Below are positions 10,901 to 22,900 of a DNA stretch of 64,000 bases, piece after piece (positions within the stretch are counted from its first letter, which is position 1; each line of letters starts with the position of its first letter). The stretch comes from Phoronis australis (Eukaryota > Phoronida > Phoronidae). The stretch is from NCBI GenBank assembly GCA_002633005.1, contig NMRA01000003.1, positions 2,504,916 through 2,568,915 on the forward strand. The letters run 5' to 3'. Position numbers and translations under genes: made by a program. The notes below the pieces were generated by a model. The model ran no database searches. It saw only the letters and a list, made by a program, of their open reading frames with translations, and had not been told where the DNA came from.

Positions 10901-13900
10901 CAACATCTCTCATCAGCCAGTTCTCAACAGCTGCCAACACTTCATGGATAACTTGAGTGTAATGCTCCCTGCCATCCAAGATGGGAACTTGGGAGGACGC
11001 AAAAGGAATTTCTCCAATCGTTTCTATGGCAATGGGTACCAAGAAAAACTGAGAGTCACCTCCTTTTTCCTGCAATAACTTTAGATTATTAACATTCAAC
11101 ACAACTTGGTAAATAAAATTTTCATTAATTTTGCACATGTCAGGTGTAATTGACAAAAAGTCATGTTTTATTATTCAAAGCCAGATAAACTTGTTGCAAA
11201 TAATGGAAATGTTATCAAATACTGTATTGAGACATCCACTCTGTACAGACTGAGATAGTGATAGACTTAATCTTTATTTTTGTTAGAGAAATTTGACAAA
11301 GTGACATTTCATTTTTTGCCTAGAGCTAAATTAGAGAAGAATTATCATGTATGAAGAAGATGATAAATTAATGCTATGCCTAATATAGTTTACAAGGTTA
11401 AAATTAAGAAAATGACAATGCCAAACCGCAGAAGATAACAAATTAAAACTAAACATTACTAAAAAGTTTTCTGCAGGGGAAACTTACTATGTGTTGTTAT
11501 GTGACAGAGAATTTATTTTGCTGAACTCACCCAACACATGTGTTTTGCCAAGGCGAGATTATACTCCTCAGTACACACCAAAGACTTGATATACTCATTG
11601 GATATGAGGGCCAGCATACACCTGGCGCCATCTACAGCATAGTACAGAGACTGCTGCCATGTGGAACCTGAAGCAAAAGTAAGGTAACCTAGTAAGTTTT
11701 TCCCTGAAACACCAGAATTATAAAGTTTGTATAAAACAAAGGCAACGGAACTATGAACTTGGTTAAACTAATAAAGAAACAGTTTTGAGTCTCAGATATT
11801 GTGTCTTTTTCAGACGCTTGTTAAGAACTGATGAGTTTGAGGAAATGTGTGCAGAACTTTATGCAATACATTACCCTGTGTCTTAAAGCAGTTATCACGA
11901 AGAAAGATGAACCAACTTTTTTTTTCATCAGCGGTGGACAAAGCAGACAAGTGCAAGACATAAATGGGTCACGTAAATGGGTCGTGTAAGACTTATGGAT
12001 GTCATGGTAACAGTAGTTAAGATTATGTAGGACCTTACAAAAATGTCTAATTTTTGCCAACTTCAGAACATCATAAGTCTCCAAAATGGCTCCATGGGTT
12101 TCACATGAAACTTTAACATACTAGGCTACATACACTGTTCTACAAAACAATGAGAGGAATTGTTTTTGAAATATTCTACTTTTGCAGCAAAAGCTATCAA
12201 AAATAGGACTTACATGAATTTTAAGAAAAAAATAAAGTTGCATAAAACGAGAACGAAACAATAATTTAGAAAACTGTAAGATTATATCTTGAACATTTAT
12301 ACTAAGTGAAATTAGGTCATGACATTGATCTGTTGTTTTGTTAAGAATGTACCTTTCGTTTTAGCTAAATTTTCTTAAAAAAGGCACGATCACGTGACCT
12401 AATTAATGGCAAATCCAATTCTGACAAATTTCTACTCTTAGAAAATATAATTTTTCTCTGTGTCAAGTTCTATAGTTTTGTAGATGAGTTGCCAAATGTA
12501 GACTTGTCGATAACGTCCTACATAACATTAAAGTGAAATGACTAATGAAAGACCTGAACGGTAGCTGAGAAGCAAAGTTTTAAAATGTGCTATGACTTGC
12601 AGGTAATAACTGATTGCAGTTGGGAACCTGAAGACTTTCAGATTCAAGTCATAAACAACAAACCTAGGGTCAGTTCGTTCCTGTCAAAGAAGATCCTCAG
12701 TTCTGGGTTATGTCTTTGAAGGATGGCAAATAACTCAGTTGCATGCTCAGTATTACGATGACTGTAGGAAATGAAGACATCATACTTCATCTGTGAAACG
12801 TTGATTTCTTTGCAAGACTGGTCAGGACAGTGATCATCCATTAGACTGTTCAACATCTCTACAAATATCTTACATCCCGTTGATAGAGGTTCAAAGGAAT
12901 TGTTCAGAATCCTGCAAAATTATTTCACCATTGTAAAAATACAAGTGGTAAATCAAAAATCAAACGTACAATTTTTAACATAAATTCATTTTTTCAGTTG
13001 ATTTGATGAAGACATGCTGATTCAAGGCATGTGTTGTTCAGTAGACAGTCTGCAGTCTGCGCTGTACAGTAAATCTTTTAGCAATTTTAAATAATTTTAC
13101 TGATGTTTCTCAGTTACCAATGGATCTCACTTCAAAAAAAATGTTACATCATCCCCACATTTTTGCTAAATTATTACTTTTTCAAAATCTAAAATTAAAG
13201 AATTAGTACAAGTTACAGTCAATTAAACATAATACCAGTAGACTGAAGCGAATAGATCTTATCAGAGAAAACAGAAAACCATGAAGCAGTATTGACATTT
13301 ACCTGACATCAATGTACTGCACCATGCACATGTAGGTCAGTAGGACAGGGATGGTGTTAATAGGTCAACACATACCTGACATCAATGTACTGCACCATAC
13401 ACATGTAGGTCAGTAGGACAGGGATGGTGTTAATAGGTCAACACATACCTGACATCAATGTACTGCACCATACACATGTAGGTCGGTAGGGCAGGGATAG
13501 TATCCGTGTAGAAAGGTGCCAACATCTCACGCTTGGTTTTACGATCACAGCAGAGGGCAATATTAAACTGTTCCAGACATTCACTAGATTGCAGATAGGA
13601 TGGACTGAGAATAACCACGATCCTACAAGCAAATGAACTCCGACATTAGTTGATCAGATTTTCATATTAACAGTGGTGGTAAAGATAACCAGACAGGTTT
13701 ACAGTGGCGGCAAAGTTAATCAGAGAAAAAGCAGACGTGTAAATTATTAGTTGGAAGTTCTCTGGTTATAAAATGCTAAACTGCCAATGTCACGTATTTT
13801 GCGGACCAATCATTCTGTGCAGAAGACTGCATAAGGAACAAAGTTAACATACATGATAAAGACTCACAACGTCTAACAAGTGAAATTTCATTTTCCATTC

Positions 13901-16900
13901 AAATTTCACTGCATTCCTTGGGGGTATTGAGATTACTCTGATAACTGGGGGTGTACACATGTCAAATTGGCCCATTGTGTTGCTGAGGCAGGTTATGACA
14001 CAATTGAGGTTGGTACATATCAAAAAAAAACGAACAGAAGTTGCAATGCACATTTAAATTTCTCTTTTCTTCTCCAGTAGTTATCTGATTTTTGCCATTC
14101 AAATAATGAAAACTTAGGTCAATTTTTAATGACATATTAATTTGGTTTTTATAGTTTGAAGTGTCTGAAATGGCTGGTAAAGAAAGTCGCTACCAACAGG
14201 CACCATGCAGTTATTACCAACACCAATCCCTGTTCCCTAATCCTCAAACAAAAGAACAGGTCATCTAAGTCCTGACACTGTAGTAAGTGCCTGTTGTAAT
14301 CACAACTGGTAAAAAGCATTCATAGTTGCCTACAAGGTCACTAGAAAGTATATAAAAATAATTGCAGGCACTCTGATACACGTTGTACCAGATGTGCACA
14401 GGCCGCTCATGTGGGCCCATTGTACTGATCACCTGAAACCTCTTTAATGCTTTATTAAAATATCGATAAAACCGAGCTGAGATGCTACAGGCCTGACTCA
14501 AGGGTATAGCACTGTGCCCCAGTGGGACTTGAACCCACGACCTTGAGAAAAGGAAGTGGACACTTATCCCACTAGGCGGCACTGCCTCTTTATTACAATG
14601 TACTGCCAGGTAGGCTTTTATCGTTTTTAGGTTCTAGCTAAGATTAGTTTTAAAACAAATTAATATTAAGTTTTAAACATTTCTTCACAGATGTCTCATG
14701 ACGGCGTTCTGTCATTCAGCAACTTTTCCAGACATGAGGGGTTCTGAATGTGCGATAACAACTGGCTCCTTTGTTAAGTGCCCAGCTCAGTCTTTTGCCA
14801 AGTATGACAACAAGCAGGCCAATTATCTCCCAGGCTTCAAAGGGTTACTGAAACCTGGCAGAATGGATTGTCTTAACTTCTATTGCAGCTGGGCGATTTT
14901 GGCGATTCAAAAACTAAACATGGTCAGCATTTGACAAGGAATTCTGAAATGCTATTGGTTTATGTTCAATTACGTTATAACTTAACTTTCATTTTTAGCA
15001 GCATAGCCCAGTCACGCTAGATACGATATGATCGGAAATTAGAGCAATTATTGAACAAAAGAGAGCCGGCCCTCCAACAATAAATGCCAGAATGGAGTTA
15101 ATCAGTCGTGTAAGATACTGGCTACAGGGGTGATCTTCCCAACTTGTTGGGCAATAGGATCGAACAAGTTGGGAGCAATGGGAAAACGCCGTAATGTGAT
15201 CAGACCACACTAACAAGCATTTTGACGTGCCTTTACTTTTAAAACGAAGAGCAGGTTTGAACGCATGTAGTCTAGACTTTACAGTAAAAAAATAAGAAGT
15301 TCCAAGTTATTTAGACAAAGTTCATTACAACACGTCTTACTTAGCACATGAAATCATGACGTTGTAAATCATTTCCTGAAAAGTGTCTTCTTCTTTGACA
15401 GGTAAATGATCTGAGAAGATCTTGATGTCCTGCTTCTCTTGTCTCAACATCTCCATCACCTCAGTGGCCTTGACCTCATCCTGTGGACAGTAGGACAGGT
15501 ATACATCATGGACAATGGGAGGGTCCTGTAAACAGAAAAATATGTGTACATTGTGGACAATGGCAGGGTCTTGAAAACAGACAAGTAAGCATACACCATG
15601 GACAATGGGAGGGTCCTGTAAACAGACAAACATGTGTACACCGTGGACAATGGAGGAGGTCCTGTAAACAGACAGATAAGTGTACATCATGGACGATGAC
15701 AGGGTCTTACAAACAGACAAACATGTGTACACCAAGGACAATTAGAGGGTCCTGTAAACAGACAAACATGTGTACATCGTGTACATTTGACAGGGTCTTG
15801 TAAACAAGGACGGCTACATCATGGACAATGGCAAGGTCCTGTAAACAAGGATGTTTGTATCATAGACAGTGAAAGGTTGACGTAAATAAGATCACTCATT
15901 GCAATCATTCAAATTGCTCTCAGTAATGCCAATTTCGTAAACGACTATTGAAGAGACAAAAATCTTCAACGGCAAACAATTTGATATTAAATGAAATAAG
16001 TGGCGTGTATATTGCATAAATTATAGTTACAAAACATTTTGATGATATGACAGCTTACCTTGAAATCACTTTTTAGAGATTCCCATTTTGTCTTGAGATC
16101 ACTGAATAATTTGATGAGTCTGATATTCTCTTCATAAATAACTATCTTCAGACATGTGAGAGGTAGACCATGTCTGATCCAATTGGCAGCAGCATTTACC
16201 ATGCCAGACAACATGACATCTGGTGAGAAACGCTGAAAGAGTAATAATTAGCTGCAGTCATCCTGTAGGCGATAAACTTGAAAATGGATTTCATTATTAA
16301 GGTTATGTGCAATCTCATTGACAAGTCTGGGCAGTTCACCAAATATTTACAAAACGATAGAATTATAGCATTTAACTCAACAAAAATATGTTTTCTGAAA
16401 GTAGAAAGCCGACAGGGTTTTATTTTTGGCTTTTAACTATACCAGTTTACAGAATTGGTCATGTTTTAAACAACACTTAGCAAAAACAAGGTGTATTCAT
16501 ACCAAAACATCGATATTAATAGCACGACCAAAGTTGCCACTGACGTAAATGTTCAAAATGAAATCTAACCAATCTCTTAGTTTTCTTATTACAATGATCC
16601 TTTTATTTAACACAACTTTTGAGATTTTCATAATAATCCTAAAAGTCCCAATTTAAAACCAATTCCTTACAGAGTTTTGGAGAACGGCCACCTCTGAGAT
16701 ATGACATTCCAAAATCAGCTAAATCTGGACATTTTTCTACGGTTCCACATTTACCTCAAACTAAAAACAAACGTAATTGCCAAAGACTTAAAACTTAATA
16801 TCTGGACCTATGCCACACAAATATTTGCTTTATTAAATTAATGAAGTCAGACTTCTTCATTATGATCAATGGAGGTCCTCAATCCAACTATTTTATAAAA

Positions 16901-19900
16901 GGGTTGAGATTTGAATGATTGTCTACCTGTTGTGACAAGATTAATTGACCAAACACTACTACCAAGTACTTTGCTCATCAGGGTTTGTTCTTGACAACTT
17001 TTTGTAAGCACTAAAAGCTTGAGAATTGCATTAAGTTTTTTGGAGTAAGATGTACCTTAGTTTACACAGGATTACTTAGCGACCATGTACGCAAACATGG
17101 ATTTTTCACTCAAAAAATTTCACAGTCCATCGGCCCACTTCCATTTACCCAATAAGTGGGAGTACCTAATAGCTCACAATAGAAGCTAGATTTAATAGAA
17201 ACTAACATCATACCATGCTAAACAATTGCAAAATGTCATTCTTTAAATAAAAATAATATGTTACCTGTTCTCCTGCAGCTAACAGAGGTGTTATGACTGT
17301 GCTTTCTTGGTTGTTAAAGGCAGGAAACATTGCTCTGAACACCTCACTCACTAGACGAGATGGGTGACCCACCTCACTGGACGGCCTCTCAAAACACAGC
17401 AATCGCCTGTTAAACGGTATGTGCAATGGTCTTAACAAACATCAAAGTTAAGCGTATTCCAGACATCAATTCTCACATTCCGGATTCAACGCTCCTCTTT
17501 TGTGGAGGTACAAAAATGCATTACATGATTAACATAGTTTTCAAAATGCAGGGCCGTTAACACTACTTCTTAACCTAGATGGACACGTGAAGAACATTTT
17601 ATCATACCTCACCTCGCTTTTCACTGTTTTTTATATCTGCATTGCAACTCAGTATGCAATTTGTAAAAACTTTATTGCGATCAGAATGACAATGACTAAC
17701 TAATCTCAATGCAAAACAGTTATTAGTACGGCAGCATTCTACAACTGGGAGAATGCGCACTACGGATGCACAGCATTGTGGGTAAATATCACAGAATCAG
17801 AGAGGACACAGTGGTAATCCAGGAAGTGACCATTACAATTCTACAGATATATCCATTTTGCAAATAGTCATCAAAAGCAAGATTGTGTCATGCATTAAAT
17901 TGTTCATGGTTGTAGCCAACCAATATTTCATTAACCTCGACAGTACTTATAATAATTATGGATCATGATTGGGAGCAATCTTCAGAAAAATAATGACTGT
18001 CAAGACTCATGTACACGTATCTAAAAAAACTAGTTATTTTTCAAAGTTCCTATAGATGAAATTCATCATCATATTTTTGTTAATGCAGATTGAGAAGGAA
18101 CTGAAAAATGTACATGTCAACATTTGAGACAAGATGCTGAATTGCAATTAAACAATTATTTGAAACTACTCCATTGAGTTTTAATCACTCTGGGCTTGGC
18201 AATTCAAAATCCATATGGGGTAACAAACAATCATTTTTTCCAGCCAGGACCAAAAATCATCTATTAAGCTATGTTTACTTACAAAGGCCAACTAGGACAG
18301 TTGTATATAACAAAGAGCAAGGAACACAAAGAACCACTTTCACTGACCCTGTAAGTCAATTTCAAAAAACCTATTGTGTGGGAACACCACCTATGATTTT
18401 CAAGCCATCCACAAAATTCTAAGCCACTGTGTAGACCAGTTTCCCTCTCCAAACCCAAAATTATTTGCACTGAATAAGAATTACATTGACTACCTGAAGG
18501 GCACATTATTAGGCAGTGGTTTGGACCACCAACAACAGAAGTTCTTGACTAAATCCTCCTCTTTATGGCGGGAGAGTTCTTTAACACTGATGTTGAGCTT
18601 GTGTTTAAGAGCACCAATGACGGAGGTTGGCGAAGGAGCATAGTCACCTGGGAAAGAAATCATTGACAGGATTCTTAAGAAAAAGAAATAAATACGTTTG
18701 CAAGTTTAAAAATGTGTTCAAGTTAAGTTGGGTGTTTCAGTGCACCTTGCACCACCTATACTGGTCACATGTTCAAGTTAAACTGGAGGTCTCAGTGCAC
18801 CTTATACTATCATGACTGGTCAAATGTTCAAGTTAAACTTGCTTTCAGTGTACCTTATACCACTTTTATTGCTCACATGTTCAAGTTAAACTTGATGTTT
18901 CAGACGAGTGCACCTTATACCATTTTTATTGGTCACATATTTAAGTTAAGCTTGGTGTTTCAATGAATCTTACACCACCTTTACTGGTCACATGTTCAAG
19001 ACATTAGTTTGGTGCTTCAGTGCACCTCATACCACTGCTCACATGTTACACTAAGCTTGGTGTTTCAATGAATCTTACACACCACCTTTACTGGTCACAT
19101 GTTCAAGACATTAGTTTGGTGCTTCAGTGCACCTCATACCACTGCTCACATGTTACACTAAGCTTGGTGTTTCAATGAATCTTACACACCACCTTTACTG
19201 GTGTCATGTTCAAGACATTAGTTTGGTGCTTCAGTGTACCTTATACCACTGGTCCCATGTTACACTTAAGCTTGGTGTTTCAGTGAATCTTATACCACCT
19301 TTGTTGGTCACATGTTCAAGCTCTCAGCAGCATAGATTTCGCAATACAATCTCGAGAATACACTAAAGTACAGATTTAGGGTTGGGGGTCAGTTGCTCGG
19401 TTGCATGCAACAGTCCTAAATAGGACTCAACTGTGTTCCCAACTTGTCACATTTCAGAAAATTGTAAAATCACTGGTTGTTCTTTCTAATGCTGTTTTAT
19501 CTTGGTTTCCAAGTCACTTATTAGCTTAAATACACGTCAAGAATAAACTCTGTTCAACTCTCAATGGGGCTTTTTCATGCAATGCCCTAATTTAAGGACT
19601 AAATTCCTATTTATTTTTATTGAAATAAGGGCTCATTTTTCAGATATATCTCTGACTGTAGGAAACGTCTTTAATCAAAGATTAGCTTTCCTAAATTTTC
19701 TTCACGTTTGTGCCTTTTTTAATTAAAAATTCATGTTTTTCTATTAATATAAAAATTTGTTACTATGAGATCCTCGGCACAAACACAGAAAAAAATTAGG
19801 GAACTCACTCAGTCTTAAACTCAAATTCTCCAAATAGTACAGACAAATTTTTTAATCAGACTTCTATATGCATTAAACACATGATTGACAGTACTTGTCT

Positions 19901-22900
19901 ACATCGCTAGTCATGTGAGGGACAAGTATCAATCATGACTTTTAAATTTTAGTTCGTGGAAGAATACAGTACGCAATAGTCCTGTCTGTTTAATTAAATG
20001 GTAGGGTAATCTCTGTCTTGTTCACATGACAACTGCTCAGACAAAAGTCTGTAAGACTGTGCTCACTAATCACCTTAGTTGGAAGCATACCCTAATGATG
20101 ACAACAAATAATTGGGGAATTAGACAAGAACATGTCAGATTTATGAAGAGCATGCGTCCATCAGAAGCACGAACACAAATGCCTTAGGTTTAAACGTAGG
20201 ACCTTATTGGCAAGTCTGTGAATTAAAAATTAATACTGAAACAGCACACATTCTCTGAAAGTACAAAGCTTGTAGACTTTTCATCTCTAACTTTACGCAA
20301 ATCTATTATTAATTAGGACACATAACCACATCTTTCAGTAAAATTTTGCAAAAAAAGGAAGGCAAATTCAAAGCAAAGCAACGGTATCAATGACATAGCC
20401 AAAATTCATTTGTTAAAAATATTCTAAAAATGAAATATCAAAACCACTGTTACAGATTTCTAAAATGTTTTGTTTTAGTTATATGCAATTTTTTTCCAAA
20501 AAAATCATGAGTCTCATTTTGATTACCCCTTGTGCAATAGCAGTAAATGCCGTATTGGGGAACAGTGTATAAATCCTAGTATCCGAAAGCTTTGTACAAA
20601 TCCAATCAGTCATTTCTAAGATACGAGGTTCCAACGTTAGCCTAATTTGGGCATTTTATAGGGTCCCACATAACCTTAAGCACACAGCAGTGGCAATATG
20701 CCAGATAATGGTAACAATGGTGGCCATTTTGTAAAATAGCACAGAGCCAATGTTGTTCCAATTCATGACCTCGGTGATTACAAAAGAAAATGATGTATTA
20801 AAACAACAAAAATATGATATCTCTCCTATTTAGTGCGAGAGAGAGTGTGGTGGTCAAACCAAAAGGTTCAAAAAACCTTCCGAGTCTTGATAGCTTGGGC
20901 ATAAGACAGACTGGCAAACTTGAAAACTTCCTTCACGAAGATCCATAACGGGGGCTCTCGTGCTTTTAACTCAGGTGCTTGGTGCAGTGGGCCCAATCAT
21001 AAGGCCTGCACACGTCTGATGCACCGCAAATGAGATCAGGCCACCTGATCAGCACTCAATGAGGTGGCCAAACTTATCACCAAACGTAAACTTTAAGAAA
21101 ATTCTGTATAGTTTGAATTGCAAAGCGATCATCAACTGAAAACATATAGCAATTTATATTGAGTCCTTGCAAAATGGAAAGTGGCAACTTCCACTATTCT
21201 TCTTTAGTGAAAGAACTTAAAAATGACCACCAGAGGTCGGCTGTAGTGTACCTGCTCTGAATGATTAACACCATAGCAAAATCCGTTGATCCACGAGAAT
21301 CCCACAGCTACGAAATAATTTGTGATAGTTTGTTGAAAGACTAGTGATTAGCCCTACACTTGTAACTGGTTGTGGAAGTTTGTTGAAAGACTAGTGATTA
21401 GCCCTACACTTGTAACTGGTTGTGGTAGTTTGTTGAAAGACTAGTGATTAGCCCTACACTTGTAACTGGTTGTGGTAGTTTGTTGAAAGACTAGTGATTA
21501 GCCCTACACTTGTAACTGGTTGTGGTAGTTTGTTGAAAGACTAGTGATTAGCCCTACACTTGTAACTGGTTGTGGTAGTTTGTTGAAAGACTAGTGATTA
21601 GCCCTACACTTGTAACTGGTTGTGGTAGTTTGTTGAAAGACTAGTGATTAGCCCTACACTTGTAACTGGTTGTGGTAGTTTGTTGAAAGACTAGTGATTA
21701 GCCCTACACTTGTAACTGGTTGTGGTAGTTTGTTGAAAGACTAGTGATTAGCCCTACACTTGTAACTGGTTGTGGTAGTTTGTTGAAAGACTAGTGATTA
21801 GCCCTACACTTGTAACTGGTTGTGGTAGTTTGTTGAAAGACTAGTGATTAGCCCTACACTTGTAACTGGTTGNNNNNNNNNNNNNNNNNNNNNNNNNNNN
21901 NNNNNNNNNNNNNNNNNNNNNNNNNNNNNNNNNNNNNNNNNNNNNNNNNNNNNNNNNNNNNNNNNNNNNNNNNNNNNNNNNNNNNNNNNNNNNNNNNNNN
22001 NNNNNNNNNNNNNNNNNNNNNNNNNNNNNNNNNNNNNNNNNNNNNNNNNNNNNNNNNNNNNNNNCGAGAATACACTTAGTACAGATTTAGGGGTGCGGGT
22101 CAGTTGCTCGGTTGCATGCAACAGTCCTAAATAGGGCTCAACTGTGTTCCCAACTTGTCACATTTCAGAAAATTGTAAAATCACAGGTTGTTCTTTCTAA
22201 TGCTGTTTTATCTTGGTTTCCAAGTCACTTATTAGCTTAAATACACATCAAGAATAAACTCTGTTAAACTCTCAATATTATTGAAAATAAAGAGGGGATT
22301 TTTCATGCAATGCCCTAATTTAAGGACTAAATTCACATTTATTTTCATTGAAATAAGGGCTCATTTCTCAGATATATCTCTGACTGTAGGAAACGTCTTT
22401 AATCAAAGATTAGCTTGCTTAATTTTCTTTACGTTGTCTTTTTTAATTAAAAATTCATGTTTTTCTATTAATATAAAAATTTGTTACTATGAGATCCTCA
22501 GCACAAACACGGAAAAAAATTAGGGAACTCACTCAGTCTTAAACTCATATTCTCCAAATAGTACAGACAATTTTTTTAATCAGACAGACTTCTACATGCA
22601 TTAAACACATGATTGACAGTACTTGTCTACATCGCTAGTCATACGAGGGACAAGAATCAAACATGACTTTTAAATTTTAGTTAGTGGAAGAATACAGTAT
22701 GCAATACTCCTGTCTGTTTAATTAAATGGTAGGGTAATCTCTGTCTTGTTCACATGACAACTGCCCAGACGATAGTCTGTAAGACTGTGCTCACTAATCA
22801 CCTTAGTTGGAAGCATACCCTAATGATGACAACAAATAATTGGGGAATTAGACAAGAACATGTCAGATTTATGAAGAGGATGCGTCCATCAGAAGAATGA

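Larger units (their letters stand above)
19353..21872. repeat. duplicated block, left copy, ending in a 50-bp satellite
   Basis: The block from CGAGAATACACTAAAGTACA is repeated almost base for base from 22065 at an offset of about 2712 bp. It includes a TIR-type element at 20184-20680, a LINE RNase H relic at 20853-20910 and a 50-bp satellite. It lies wholly in intron 1 of gene A. Confidence 0.93.

Noticed and set aside
14514-14582. Functional tRNA gene
   Set aside because: T arm and acceptor resemble a tRNA, but the anticodon arm does not fold and a SINE-like body follows.
15483-15803. 106-residue plus-strand frame over the 45-bp minisatellite
   Set aside because: Antisense shadow of the repeat; the minus strand carries the TIR1 exon frame.
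21321-21872. CRISPR array
   Set aside because: Units are contiguous 50-bp satellite copies with no unique spacers, in an animal genome.
21804-22134. Open frames crossing the run of N
   Set aside because: They exist only because N has no stop codons.
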